Assembly: GCF_026309355.1 (NCBI RefSeq)
Contig: NZ_JAPJZK010000001.1
Coordinates: 1,178,001 to 1,242,000, forward strand
Length of the DNA stretch: 64,000 nt
Direction of reading: 5' to 3'
Origin: Spartinivicinus marinus
Lineage (GTDB): Bacteria > Pseudomonadota > Gammaproteobacteria > Pseudomonadales > Zooshikellaceae
Shown here: piece after piece, positions 8,897 to 18,104 of the stretch
Layout of the letters: each line of letters begins with the position of its first letter
Position numbering within the stretch: position 1 is the first letter of the stretch
Translations under genes and position numbers: made by a program
The notes under the pieces: generated by a model
What the model was told of the DNA's origin: nothing
The model's database searches: none
Seen by the model: the letters and a program-made list of their open reading frames with translations, nothing else

Positions 8897-10048
8897 CTAA
8901 CGTCTGGCTACCTCAAGCGGCCTTTGATCATGCCCATAGATATCCTTGGCAAAATGCACTTTACCAAGTGTATCAACCCAAGCCGTCATATAAGCCAAAT
9001 AAATGGGAATAGGTTGCTCTAACCTCAATGTAACGGTTCTACTTGTATCCAACAACCTATCCAGCTTTGTCGGCTGCCACCCTCGATTGAGTCCCAACAA
9101 GCTCTCAGCCAGCTCCCTTGGTTTTTCTACCCGCACACAACCTGAGCTTAATGCCCGGTTATTTTGCCGAAATAAATGAGGCTGAGATGTATCATGCAAG
9201 TAAACAGAGTGTTTATTTGGAAAGTCAAATTTAAACCGCCCTAACGCATTTCCCGGCCCAGGAAGTTGCTTTAACCGATATGGAAACCGTTTATACGACA
9301 CTTTTTGCCAAGGCATTCCTGATTCGACTAGTGAATAAGGGGGAACCATTTGGGCATTTTGCCCCCACCCTCTCAAGACAAGAAAATTATGATTTTGCAA
9401 AAAGTCAGGCTGTCGCCTTAGCTTTGGTAAAATATCTTTCACCGCTATTTTTCTTGGTACATTCCAAGGCGGGTTTACAACTATCGACTTAATCGTGTCA
9501 GCCCAGATTGGCGTCTGCCGAGCTTTTTTACCCACAATAACTTTCATTGTTAATTTGGTTTTACTGTCTTCTACCAACTTCAAACTATAGTCAGCTATGT
9601 TTACCAACACATAGCGATCTCCCATGTTTTCTGGTAACTGGTCCAACCGCGTAAGATTTTTGGCAATAATCGCTGCTTTTTCTTCAGGTGGACGCGCCAA
9701 TGCCTGATAACTCTTATAATCCAGTATGCCACTAGATGGTAGCTTATGCCGGGCTTGAAAACTGATTAAGCCTTTTTGCAAAGAGCCCCCCGGTTTCACT
9801 ATATCCCCAGTCAATAGCAGTAGGTTATGTAACAGTGCTGCTCTTTTTACCGGATCCAGAGTTAAAACCTGAGAATAAGTGGGTAGTTGGCTCCACGCAC
9901 CAGATTCTTCCAACTGTTTATAGTGTTGTAACGCCTTCGACAGATGATGGTACTGTTGATTATTAGGCGTGTGATTAGACGTAGTGTTGGCAACTGCGAC
10001 AGGTGTTATTATGAACGCTATCACCAGTCTTAGACTGCGAAGTAGCAC
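8897..10048 (-). CDS. L,D-transpeptidase (YkuD domain), short YcbB-like
   Basis: The 383-residue protein has an N-terminal signal or anchor helix (about 6-20), a peptidoglycan-binding-like segment (about 80-118, SLQKGLISFQARHKLPSSGI), and a YkuD catalytic domain (about 143-315). H285 (YLHDTSQ) and the nucleophile C304 in LSSGCVRVEKP form the active site. L,D-transpeptidases make 3-3 cross-links in peptidoglycan or attach proteins to it in the periplasm. The domain order resembles E. coli YcbB/LdtD (615 residues), but this copy is much shorter at the N-terminus. The start is GTG, supported by a strong GGAGG site 7 bases upstream. It is monocistronic. Confidence 0.82.
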   Translation of the reverse strand: MLLRSLRLVIAFIITPVAVANTTSNHTPNNQQYHHLSKALQHYKQLEESGAWSQLPTYSQVLTLDPVKRAALLHNLLLLTGDIVKPGGSLQKGLISFQARHKLPSSGILDYKSYQALARPPEEKAAIIAKNLTRLDQLPENMGDRYVLVNIADYSLKLVEDSKTKLTMKVIVGKKARQTPIWADTIKSIVVNPPWNVPRKIAVKDILPKLRRQPDFLQNHNFLVLRGWGQNAQMVPPYSLVESGMPWQKVSYKRFPYRLKQLPGPGNALGRFKFDFPNKHSVYLHDTSQPHLFRQNNRALSSGCVRVEKPRELAESLLGLNRGWQPTKLDRLLDTSRTVTLRLEQPIPIYLAYMTAWVDTLGKVHFAKDIYGHDQRPLEVARR

Positions 10049-11949
10049 AAACCTTCCTCCATGTATCCGGTTGACAATTCATCACTTACAGACCATTGCC
10101 ATACGAGGCTTTATTCCGCTACCTAATGGTGGGTTACATCACTCTATATTAAGGCTAATAACATCTTATTTAAGCCTTTTGATCAATTACTGGTTTCAGC
10201 TAATGCTGCACATATCCTGTCCAGTAATTATTGTCTAGAGTTATATTAGTTGTAAGCCAAATTATAGTCGGTAGTAAAAAGTCTCGAATTACAAAATCAC
10301 TCTTAAGTTCAGTGATTAATGATATTGTCAGTTATATAAACGAGCCATTTATTTGTTACAGAAAATACAGTCAACTATTTTTACAGCTGATCTATAATCA
10401 TATAAAAACTTAATCATCCATTATTAACAAAAAACCTCCACTCAATCCATTAATTCAAAACATACTAATTCACTCACCCGGATGACAAGCAAGCACCATA
10501 AATCAACCGATAATTAAGCGCATCATTAGCTGCCATTTATAATTTAAAGGCAGGTCACACATTATATTTGAACCAGTCATATAATCAAAGCTTCTGTATT
10601 TAACCCATAATATTCTAAACACATGGATTTAAATAGCGCTTACATTTACCACAATTACTGTGTCGAGTTTAATTAAAAAATTGAGAATCACTCGACTTCA
10701 TCTTCGTGAATTCTATAGCTTCCTAGGCAGGAGGTTCTGACAACTACATCACTTGTTGCTTAATAGTTTTTAAATATGAGACGCGGGTTAGTTAAAAAAC
10801 TTGATTTTTTTCACACTATTCTGATTAGCTATTGAACTATAACCAATATGAAGATTTTTAGGCAAAGATGAACGTCCCTAACACATTGCTACTATTACTA
10901 CCCTTGCAACTAATAGAGCTATCCTCAAAAAAGGATAAAAGCAACAAGTGATTGATAGCAGCAATCAAACAGTTATAATTAACTGTACAATAATATTTAT
11001 CGCAATTTTTGTTACTGATTAAATCTTGCCAATCATTTATAAATACATAAACTCATGGGGCCTCATCGTTCGACGGCCGCCCCGAAAAAATTCGCTTTGG
11101 CTATAAATCCAAGGCCCTCTATAGAGCATCTCTAAAATTAAAGCTATATTTAAATTTTAGAGGCACCCTTATATTGACCTATAAAGCCATAACTATACTG
11201 ATATTATTGATGTAAAAGAAAGCTAGCATAAGACAACTCTGTTTAGGAGTTCTACTCAACATAAAAAATATTTAAATTTCAGCAAAGAAAAACCAACACG
11301 CTGTAATAGCGTATAGTTAAACTATTTTCTTTATTTAGATTTGATGAAGCTTTTACTGTACGACGGTTGAAACCCATATCATTATAATCGAACAATATGC
11401 GTCATTATTTCTAAGTGTAAGTAAAACTGCATTTTTATTGACCCCAGCGTGGGTTATTACAGTTTATAGTCATACATTACCATTCACCCACAGGTACTTA
11501 ATTTGTATCCTACGCAAAACGCTATAAATAAATTAAAGCTACATCATTACAAGCAACCACTCACAAACTGTATTGACTGACTACAAATCCTTTTAGTGGC
11601 ATGAAGGCTTTTGCAGCAACACTTATATACTTTAAAGCATTCACTATTCTCCAGCTATAAGCCATACCAGCTACTTCTATACCTATCTATACCCTTCACA
11701 ATTGATTTCTAGGTTTTGTTATCTTCATTCCTCTCCACAATCACCTATTATTCATAGGCTCATAAGGCTTCGTCACTCGATAGAGACACCTAAAAGCCAT
11801 TCGTATTGGGTATATTAACCAAGTAAAACACGGTGTTATCAAAATCATCTAAGTGATAAAGTAGTATTGTTTGTAATAATACTGATTTTAAACTTCATAA
11901 AGGATACAACAGTTGATGAGTATGACTGTTCTTCTATCTTTCATTGTGA
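10049..11949. other. 1.9-kb intergenic region, no supported gene; contains repeat copy A
   Basis: The region is AT-rich, and the only ORFs (10049-10413 on plus) are short, without ribosome sites or recognisable motifs. A perfect 10-bp inverted repeat lies at 11130-11162 (CTCTAAAATT and its complement), and one copy of the 125-bp dispersed repeat is at 11689-11813. The promoter of the downstream cyclase gene should lie in the last 140 bases. I saw no tRNA or known riboswitch. Confidence 0.5.
11689..11813 (+). repeat. 125-bp MITE-like inverted-repeat element, copy A
   Basis: It begins ATACCCTTCACAATTGA and ends in CATTCGTATTGGGTAT, so its ends are imperfect inverted repeats (ATACCC...GGGTAT). 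The interior carries TCTAGGTTTTGTTATCTTCA, shared with the copies at 17238-17365 and 23503-23627. It is non-coding. The size, termini and dispersed intergenic positions suggest a miniature inverted-repeat transposable element. Confidence 0.8.
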
Positions 11950-13728
11950 ATGAGGGCCATGAGAAAACCTTCAATTAGCTCTATTTTAAGTATTGGCTTT
12001 GGTTTAATCTTACTCATTGCCGTGGGTTTAGTGCTTTATTTAGGGATATCTAGCACACGAAAAAACACCATGATCTTACTTGAAGAGCTGGCTACAGTTT
12101 CCCTATTCGCTATCAAAGAGCAGGTTTCTGAATACCTAAACCCCATTAATGAGCAGCTTGATTATGCCGCCTCTATTTTAGAGTCAGGTACACTACAAGT
12201 AGACAACTCACCAGAGTTTAATAAAATGATGAATGGTACCTTAGCTGCTGTGCCACAGTCAGTAGGAATTGCCTATGTGGATGACCTATACTTTTCTCGG
12301 TTTTATAACCGAAAGAAACAATTGTTGGTAACTGATTATTGGCTCAGTTACCAACCTTTACAAGAGGCCTTAAACAACACCACTATTAACCACCAAAACC
12401 AATGGCTTGATCCTGTTTATTCTCATGAACTAAAACAAAGTATCATTCCCATACTACGCCCAGTATTACTGCCAGATAAAACCCGAGGCGTACTGGTTGC
12501 AGGCATCAGTCTTACTAAGCTAAACCAACTAATAGCCACAATTAGTCATGAGTTTAAAAAGCCTATTTTCATTATTGACCAACAGCAACAAGCAATTGCA
12601 GTAGCTGAACCCAATCAGCCCATTCAATTACCTTTTACTCCCTTACAGCCAATACCCAAACTCACTGAATTGACAGAAAGCCCTCTTTCAATATTTTGGC
12701 AAAACAACAATCATCATCAGTATCTGATTGGTAAAGGAAGCTTCAATGAACATCGGGTTCACTGGCAAGATAACCGTTATTATTTTATTTTTCAGGGGCT
12801 GAGTGGTTTTAGTAGCAAACCATGGCTAGTTGGTATCCACTTGGCTCACGAACAGGTATTTGAGCCTATCAAGACAATGGTCAAATTGTTGGTCGTTGGT
12901 ATAGTGCTGCTAATTGTATTTGTTCTATTGGCCTTCTGGTTTGGTAATCGGATTGGTAAAGACTTCAAGCGCATTGCTAGTGGCTTCGATAACATTGCAG
13001 ATATGGCAGTTACTGATCTAGAAAAACTTCCCCATCACCCCATTGCCGAGTTTGACTCAGTAGCAACTGCTTACAACCAAATGATCAATAAACTCAAAGA
13101 GCATGAAGAAGTCAGACGGTTATTTGGTCAATATGTACCCACTGATATTGCAAAAAAAATTCTGGCTGCCAACGGCCAGGTCACACCAGAAATCCATACC
13201 GCTACTATCTTCTATTCAGATATAGTGGGCTTTACCAGCATGGCTGAACAGTTATCACCTAGCCAGTTAGTTACAGTACTGAATCAGTATTTCTCACTAA
13301 CGGCAGAAGTACTAGACAAGCATGGCGGCGTTATCACTCAGTTTCAAGGCGATGCTATTTTAGCGATATTTAACATCCCTAACCCTCAGCCAGATCATGC
13401 CAACCAAGCTGTAAATGCTAGCATAGCTATTCAAACTCAACTAAAACAAGAATATTTCAATGGCGTTAACATACAGTGTCGGATAGGCATCAACACAGGT
13501 GAAGTTATTGCAGGAAGCGTTGGTACTCAAGATCAATTGAACTACACCGTACATGGCGACTCAGTTAATCTGGCTGCTCGCCTGGAAAGCTTAAATAAAG
13601 AATATGGTACAGCTATCTTGGTCTCAGAAACCACAGTTCGACAGTGTAGCCAAGCTTTTTTTAAAGAAATCGGAGATATTCCTATACGAGGCAAACACAA
13701 CACAGTACGTGTTTTTACGCCCGCATAG
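11950..13728 (+). CDS. Membrane class III adenylate/guanylate cyclase with periplasmic sensor and HAMP
   Basis: The 592-residue protein has a transmembrane helix at about 12-32, a periplasmic sensor region of about 280 residues, a second helix at about 315-335, a HAMP linker (about 335-395) and a class III cyclase domain (about 405-590). Metal-binding aspartates are visible in FYSDIVGFTSM and FQGDAILAIF, and the transition-state asparagine and arginine in SVNLAARLE. The substrate-specifying lysine and aspartate of classical adenylyl cyclases are Q (QFQGD) and T (NYTVHGD). Such variants are known in bacterial enzymes and leave the product, cAMP or cGMP, open. Tandem ATGs at 11950 and 11959 make the exact start uncertain. 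It is a single gene. Confidence 0.85.
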   Translation: MRAMRKPSISSILSIGFGLILLIAVGLVLYLGISSTRKNTMILLEELATVSLFAIKEQVSEYLNPINEQLDYAASILESGTLQVDNSPEFNKMMNGTLAAVPQSVGIAYVDDLYFSRFYNRKKQLLVTDYWLSYQPLQEALNNTTINHQNQWLDPVYSHELKQSIIPILRPVLLPDKTRGVLVAGISLTKLNQLIATISHEFKKPIFIIDQQQQAIAVAEPNQPIQLPFTPLQPIPKLTELTESPLSIFWQNNNHHQYLIGKGSFNEHRVHWQDNRYYFIFQGLSGFSSKPWLVGIHLAHEQVFEPIKTMVKLLVVGIVLLIVFVLLAFWFGNRIGKDFKRIASGFDNIADMAVTDLEKLPHHPIAEFDSVATAYNQMINKLKEHEEVRRLFGQYVPTDIAKKILAANGQVTPEIHTATIFYSDIVGFTSMAEQLSPSQLVTVLNQYFSLTAEVLDKHGGVITQFQGDAILAIFNIPNPQPDHANQAVNASIAIQTQLKQEYFNGVNIQCRIGINTGEVIAGSVGTQDQLNYTVHGDSVNLAARLESLNKEYGTAILVSETTVRQCSQAFFKEIGDIPIRGKHNTVRVFTPA

Positions 13729-13989
13729 CAAGTTGAGATACTACATAATAAAAAAGAGTTGAGTTTTCTTCATCAACCTGTAAAATTCCGTGAATTTTGT
13801 GCGGCACTTGCTTAACAGGTACTCTAGTATAAAATGGCAAGAAAAGTCCAACGGCAAAGAGTTCAGCTAAACTATTACTCATACTCAATAAGGTTTCAGT
13901 AATCTGTAACCTCTAGGGCTGCCTTTAAATAACCCAAAGGCAAGCTGTAAGCTAATTGATAGCCAACTGGATCAATTGTAGTACTTAAT

Positions 13990-14085
13990 ATGAAATCAAA
14001 TTTTATTAAGACTTTTTCATACTACAACCAAACCAACTGTTTACAAGTGCAGTTAGCACGTTTTTTATTCAAGCCCCTAACTTAG
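13990..14085 (+). CDS. pyrL: Putative pyrBI leader peptide (31 residues)
   Basis: A short ORF starts MKSNFIKTFSYYNQ and ends LARFLFKPLT, with its TAG stop inside the pyrB leader terminator (14083-14085). Its codons overlap the U-rich pause tract and the 5' arm of the hairpin, so a ribosome translating to the end would prevent terminator formation. The E. coli PyrL peptide (44 residues) has the same geometry. No good Shine-Dalgarno site precedes the ATG, which is the main weakness. Identification rests on position and layout rather than sequence similarity. Confidence 0.6.
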   Translation: MKSNFIKTFSYYNQTNCLQVQLARFLFKPLT

Positions 14086-14097
14086 GGGCTTTTTTTT
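14072..14097 (+). terminator. pyrBI attenuator hairpin
   Basis: AGCCCCT (14072-14078) pairs with AGGGGCT (14084-14090), followed directly by a run of seven more Ts. It ends only 24 bases before the pyrB start codon, too close to belong to an upstream gene alone, and overlaps the leader ORF stop. This fits a conditional terminator controlled by UTP. Confidence 0.85.
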
Positions 14098-14121
14098 GGC
14101 TTATATAATGAGAGTGTTGCT

Positions 14122-15054
14122 ATGTCGAATCCATTATTTCAACAACACATTATCTCAATCTCTGACTTAACCCGTGCCCAGTTGGAGCTGATTATCACTA
14201 CAGCCGAGCAGCTAAAACACGCTGCAAAGCATGACGCACTAAAAAACAAAGTGATTGCCAGTTGTTTTTTTGAGCCCTCCACCCGGACTCGGCTATCTTT
14301 TGAGACTGCAATACAAAGGCTTGGAGGAACTGTTATTGGCTTTGACAGCGGAACTAATACATCACTTGGCAAAAAAGGGGAAACATTATCGGACTCCATT
14401 CGTATTATTTCCTCCTATGCAGATGCTGTCATCATTCGACACCCTAAAGAAGGTGCCGCACGCTTAGCCAGTGAGTTTTCATCTGTTCCCATAATTAATG
14501 GTGGCGATGGTTCCAACCAACACCCTACACAAACCTTATTAGATTTATTCAGTATTTATGAGTGCCAACAACGTTTGGATAATCTGAATATTGCTTTTGT
14601 AGGTGACCTGAAATATGGCCGCACTGTTCATTCACTGGCACAAGCCCTTTCATTATTTAACTGCCAGTTTCAATTTTTATCCCCTAGTGCTTTAGCCATG
14701 CCAGATTATATTTTGGCAGAGCTTAACGAACGGCATGTTAATTTTCAGACTTGCAATAATTTCGAAGAAATTATTCCTCAGGCAGATATTATCTACATGA
14801 CCCGAGTACAAAAAGAACGCTTTGATGAAACTGAATACCAACACATTGCTGCCAAATATATTTTAGGAAAAGCTCAACTTACTAACCCTAAAAGCAATAT
14901 GAAAATTTTACACCCGTTGCCTCGGGTAGACGAAATCGACGTGGCCGTCGATGAAACCCGCTACGCTTATTACTTTGAGCAAGCAAAAAATGGTGTCTAT
15001 GCTCGAGAAGCATTGTTAAGTCTGGTATTAAATCAATCATTAGTTAAAGGGTAG
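14122..15054 (+). CDS. pyrB: Aspartate carbamoyltransferase catalytic subunit
   Basis: PyrB condenses carbamoyl phosphate with aspartate, the committed step of pyrimidine synthesis. The 310-residue length matches the E. coli catalytic chain. The carbamoyl-phosphate loop is [12 protein letters not shown] (S53-T-R-T-R57), and HPLPRVDEI and [11 protein letters not shown] are further family signatures. The gene is followed after 8 bases by pyrI, so the enzyme should be the allosteric E. coli-type dodecamer, inhibited by CTP. Expression is probably controlled by the attenuator just upstream. A GAGAG ribosome site precedes the ATG. Confidence 0.97.
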   Translation: MSNPLFQQHIISISDLTRAQLELIITTAEQLKHAAKHDALKNKVIASCFFEPSTRTRLSFETAIQRLGGTVIGFDSGTNTSLGKKGETLSDSIRIISSYADAVIIRHPKEGAARLASEFSSVPIINGGDGSNQHPTQTLLDLFSIYECQQRLDNLNIAFVGDLKYGRTVHSLAQALSLFNCQFQFLSPSALAMPDYILAELNERHVNFQTCNNFEEIIPQADIIYMTRVQKERFDETEYQHIAAKYILGKAQLTNPKSNMKILHPLPRVDEIDVAVDETRYAYYFEQAKNGVYAREALLSLVLNQSLVKG

Positions 15055-15062
15055 GTAGCATC

Positions 15063-15518
15063 ATGGCTAATAAATTAATGGTAGAAGCTATCCGCACTGG
15101 CACAGTGATAGACCATATTCCTTCCGGGCAAGGTATTAAAATTCTTAAGCAGTTACATTTAATTGAAGGCAAACAAAAAATTACGGTTGGTTTTAATTTA
15201 CCCAGCAAAAACTTCAGTTTTAAAGATCTTATCAAAGTTGAAAACAGACTTTTTTCAGAGCATGAAGCCTATCAATTAGCATTATTTGCACCTAGCGCTA
15301 CCATCAATGTCATTGAAGATTATAAAGTCATTGATAAATTTAAAATGGTTATACCCGATGCTATAGAAGGGATTTTTTCCTGCCCTAACTCAAACTGTAT
15401 CTCTTTAACAGAGCCTGTAAAAAGTTATTTTTCGGTTAAACAGACAAATAATGCCATATTCTTAAAATGCAAATACTGTGAGAAGAGCTTTAATAAGGAA
15501 ATTGTCGCTGGTGTATAG
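15063..15518 (+). CDS. pyrI: Aspartate carbamoyltransferase regulatory subunit
   Basis: The 151-residue chain binds nucleotides (CTP, ATP) through its N-terminal domain and holds the catalytic trimers together through a C-terminal zinc domain. The four zinc cysteines are present: C107 and C112 in CPNSNC, C136 and C139 in CKYC. The N-terminal segment GTVIDHIPSGQGIKIL is the family's allosteric-site signature. It lies 8 bases after pyrB in the same operon and ends at a strong hairpin. Confidence 0.97.
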   Translation: MANKLMVEAIRTGTVIDHIPSGQGIKILKQLHLIEGKQKITVGFNLPSKNFSFKDLIKVENRLFSEHEAYQLALFAPSATINVIEDYKVIDKFKMVIPDAIEGIFSCPNSNCISLTEPVKSYFSVKQTNNAIFLKCKYCEKSFNKEIVAGV

Positions 15519-15527
15519 GTTCTTCCT

Positions 15528-15560
15528 ATTTTATAAGCGCTATCTTTGCGCTTATAAAAT
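15528..15560. terminator. Hairpin between convergent pyrI and the transglycosylase gene
   Basis: A perfect 13-bp stem (ATTTTATAAGCGC with its complement, loop of 7) lies between two convergent genes. A/T pairs at the outer end supply U-rich 3' flanks in both directions, so it is likely a bidirectional terminator. Confidence 0.75.
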
Positions 15561-15581
15561 AAATTCAAAAATATTAAAGGG

Positions 15582-16466
15582 TTAGCTTGAATGCATAAGC
15601 CCTACTATCCGCTTTACATATGCCTTTGTTTCTCGATATGGTGGCACTTTATAGCCATAGCGACGTACGTTACCATAGCCTGCATTATAAGCCGCTAGCG
15701 CTAATGCCACATTGCCATTAATACCCGGCCGAGTTAGCATTTTCTTTAAATAACGACTACCACCATGAACATTTTGCTGAGCATTAAATGGATTACGTAC
15801 ACCCACTTCTTTTGCTGTAGCAGGCATCAACTGCATTAAGCCTTTCGCTCCTACCCGTGATACAGCGCGTGGATTGTAGTTTGATTCCGTCTTTACAACA
15901 GCATGCACTAATACAGGGCTTAGGTTATTACGCTTAGCGGCAGTATCTATATATTGCCTTAGTGGTAAGCGGTATTTTTTCTCTGCCCGCTGGCTGGCTT
16001 TTGCCAACCCTGTAGGTAAACGGTAATTACCAGCATAGCCTTTATATTTCAACTGCTTTCCAAGCTGCTTTAAATTCTGATATCGTCGTTGAGCTTTACG
16101 ACCAGAATTAACTGCTTTTGTAGATTTACTCCATCTCACTGCTTGCCATTGCCCATTAGGCAATTTACAGGTGGTACCATATACTTTTGGTTGTTGGCGG
16201 CCATGATCAACAATCACCGTATAATAATCCCGACAAACTTTTCCTCGGTAGTGATGGGTAAGAAAAATGGCCAGATTTCTTTCTACTCCAGGTTGCTCTT
16301 TATCTTCCCAACTGGCTATTTCACCATCCATTAACTGAAACTCAAGCAATGCTTGAGTATCATCATAAAGGCGCTGCTCAACTCCTGTCTGTGGAGCAAG
16401 CATACAGCTTGATATAAATACACAACCAAACAATATTGACCAATAGGAACACTTACTCTTCATCAT
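15582..16466 (-). CDS. Lytic transglycosylase lipoprotein (SLT domain, MltC-like)
   Basis: The 294-residue protein has a lipoprotein signal with lipobox ISSC (lipidated C21), a basic middle region, and a C-terminal SLT domain (about 175-290). Catalytic glutamate E194 sits in VKTESNYNP, followed by GAKGLMQLMPATAKEVGV and LALAAYNAGYGNVRRYG, all goose-type lysozyme/SLT signatures. Lytic transglycosylases cut the glycan chains of peptidoglycan with formation of 1,6-anhydro-muramic acid. The outer membrane is the likely location, since residue +2 after the cysteine is M, not D. The next minus-strand gene upstream encodes another small lipoprotein. Confidence 0.87.
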   Translation of the reverse strand: MMKSKCSYWSILFGCVFISSCMLAPQTGVEQRLYDDTQALLEFQLMDGEIASWEDKEQPGVERNLAIFLTHHYRGKVCRDYYTVIVDHGRQQPKVYGTTCKLPNGQWQAVRWSKSTKAVNSGRKAQRRYQNLKQLGKQLKYKGYAGNYRLPTGLAKASQRAEKKYRLPLRQYIDTAAKRNNLSPVLVHAVVKTESNYNPRAVSRVGAKGLMQLMPATAKEVGVRNPFNAQQNVHGGSRYLKKMLTRPGINGNVALALAAYNAGYGNVRRYGYKVPPYRETKAYVKRIVGLMHSS

Positions 16467-16514
16467 ATTATCAATACTTCAATTTAAGCCTTTTATTAGA
16501 CAACAGCCAACTGA

Positions 16515-16961
16515 TTAGTAACATGTTGAGCCTCTTTGCCTATGGGCTTTCTTCGCCCCTTTTGGCCTGCTCCAGACTAAGTAATCACGACAAGTAGAAC
16601 CTTTTTTTGATTGCTTATTCAGAGGTTTAATGGTGAATCGATTACCCGTTCGAGGGTTCGTCCAATGATACTGTTTTTTCGAGGGAGTTGAACGCAGCCC
16701 CTGATAAGCCCGTTGCTGGTCACTACTATCCATATAGGAGCCAACGACTCCACCAATGATGCCCCCCGCTAAACCACCACCAATCATGCAGTTCCTTCGA
16801 GCAACTTTACTCTTATCTTTACAAGCGGCATAACCTATACCTGCACCAACCCCGGCACCCAATAGTGACCCCATAAAAGTATTTGAAGGCTGAAACTCAG
16901 CACAGCTACTCAAAGATAAAACTATGAGCAAAATAAAACTACGTTTTAAGAAGGCCACCAA
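16515..16961 (-). CDS. Glycine-zipper outer-membrane lipoprotein
   Basis: The 148-residue product has a lipobox (LSSC) and a glycine-zipper hairpin (GSLLGAGVGAGIGYA, then GGGLAGGIIGGVVGSYMD) like the 17-kDa surface antigen and other small Gram-negative lipoproteins. The C-terminal 70 residues are basic and contain a TCRDYLVWSR motif typical of the domain that follows glycine zippers in this family. The function is unknown; envelope stability is the usual guess. It lies 48 bp upstream of the transglycosylase lipoprotein on the same strand and may be co-transcribed with it. Confidence 0.78.
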   Translation of the reverse strand: MVAFLKRSFILLIVLSLSSCAEFQPSNTFMGSLLGAGVGAGIGYAACKDKSKVARRNCMIGGGLAGGIIGGVVGSYMDSSDQQRAYQGLRSTPSKKQYHWTNPRTGNRFTIKPLNKQSKKGSTCRDYLVWSRPKGAKKAHRQRGSTCY

Positions 16962-17237
16962 AACTCCTCTCCCTCAAAATATACTGGTCACGATTCACTT
17001 TTGATGTAGAAAAATACTAATAGTCCCCACAACAGCGAGTCTCAATCTGCTATACCAAAAATGATTTATAAGCGTAATATCCAGGTGACTGCAATGAAAA
17101 AACTGTTATAAAGCCTATCTCTCGGTTTTTCATTACATAAATGTGAAATATTTACTTCTTATTATCATAGAAAGCACAAGAAGTTTGTTAAGTATCACTT
17201 GGTTTAATTTCTTGAAATGCTTATAAGCTGTATATCG

Positions 17238-17365
17238 ATACCCAATACGAATGGTTTTTAGGTGCAACCATCGAGTGACGAAGCCATGAGCTTACAAACA
17301 CTAGGTAATTGGGGCAGGGCGAGGAGTGAAGATAACAAAACCTAGAGATCATTCGTGAAGGGTAT
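17238..17365 (-). repeat. MITE-like inverted-repeat element, copy B
   Basis: This is a 128-bp reverse-complement copy of the elements at 11689 and 23503. It begins ATACCCAATACGAATGG and ends ATTCGTGAAGGGTAT. The shared interior reads TGAAGATAACAAAACCTAGA on this strand. A few small internal insertions and deletions distinguish it from the other copies. Confidence 0.8.
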
Positions 17366-17722
17366 ATACACTTGAAAGAGTGTAATAAAGAGCATATTTG
17401 AACGCTTCCTCACTATTAATATGCGCCAAAATGGTGTGCATTACTTTAAATTAGTGCAAGCCTACAGGCTAACTTCTCGTAATAAGCTTCAAAATAACCT
17501 GTCAGTAGTTTAGTATTCAAGCAACCCCAGCTAAGTAGCCTCTTTTTATATGCTAGCAATACGCTAGAGAGTATCCACACTGAAATGTAGATGGCATTAT
17601 TGAATGCAAAGTTAATTTATATCAATGAAATATTTATACAGTAGACTAATGTTGTTTGTGTGATGAACCAGTTTAGCAGAGACCTAATTAAAAAAATAAA
17701 AACCAAGGTTAGCTAAAAAGTT

Positions 17723-17791
17723 GGCATATATTATGCCTAGCTATGCTAAAGCAGTGTAACTAAATCCGGGAGTGCGTCAATAACAGCACTC
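17723..17791 (+). promoter_or_regulatory. Candidate promoter/operator and 5'-UTR hairpin of the 93-aa gene
   Basis: A perfect dyad GGCATA-TAT-TATGCC (17723-17737) overlaps a TTGGCA (17721-17726) that could be a -35 box, with TATGCT at 17742-17747 as a possible -10 (spacing 15, short). A 6-bp hairpin GAGTGC/GCACTC (17770-17791) ends just before the AAAGGAAG ribosome site. The promoter assignment is tentative. Confidence 0.35.
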
Positions 17792-17814
17792 TCTTAAAGG
17801 GAAAGGAAGCCACC

Positions 17815-18096
17815 ATGAACCAAAGTATAACAATTGATCATTTTTATAATGTAGACAGCCTAGCCTTACAAGAACTATATGACCACTGCGCCGGGACTAA
17901 CTGGCAAGAACCGCAGAGCCAGATACAACATACTTTCCAAAAGCCTGAGCGATTTAATATCAATATAGATCGACCCAGAATGGCAGATAGAGTTTCTGAC
18001 CAACTCGAAGGTCAAAGTGAGCGTTATGATTATTTGAAAGGTGACTCATTAATGGGAGCTATTTTTATTGATAGTATCCAACAACTCGCTATTTAA
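17815..18096 (+). CDS. Unrecognised 93-residue protein
   Basis: I do not recognise this protein. It starts MNQSITIDHFYNVDSLAL, is acidic and glutamine-rich with no signal peptide, membrane helix or cysteine cluster, and is probably soluble and cytoplasmic. The ORF is credible as a gene because a strong AAAGGAAG ribosome site lies at the right distance, a structured 5' UTR precedes it and a clear hairpin terminator follows. It stands alone between unrelated genes. Confidence 0.65.
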   Translation: MNQSITIDHFYNVDSLALQELYDHCAGTNWQEPQSQIQHTFQKPERFNINIDRPRMADRVSDQLEGQSERYDYLKGDSLMGAIFIDSIQQLAI

Positions 18097-18104
18097 GTTT
18101 AATT

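Larger units (their letters stand above)
13729..14121 (+). promoter_or_regulatory. pyrBI leader region
   Basis: This gap between the cyclase gene and pyrB holds a 31-codon leader ORF, a U-rich tract (TTTTTT at 14061-14066) and an intrinsic terminator whose 5' arm overlaps the end of the leader ORF. This is the arrangement of the E. coli pyrBI attenuator, where low UTP stalls RNA polymerase at U-runs, the translating ribosome catches up and blocks the terminator. A small palindrome at 13782-13798 (AAAATTC/GAATTTT) may end the cyclase transcript. No confident promoter was identified. Confidence 0.7.
16962..17814. other. Intergenic region with repeat copy B and the promoter area of the 93-aa gene
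   Basis: There is no supported gene in this 853-bp gap. It holds a reverse-oriented copy of the 125-bp repeat (17238-17365), a dyad GGCATA-TAT-TATGCC at 17723-17737, and a 5'-UTR hairpin at 17770-17791 next to the ribosome site of the following gene. Confidence 0.5.

Noticed and set aside
10231-10413. 60-codon plus-strand ORF in the long gap
   Set aside because: It has no ribosome site, no recognisable motif and composition like the surrounding AT-rich DNA.
11049-11110. Possible degraded copy of the 125-bp element (CTCATCGTTCGACGGCCGCC)
   Set aside because: Only a short part resembles the interior of the element and no ATACCC/GGGTAT ends are present, so the match may be chance.
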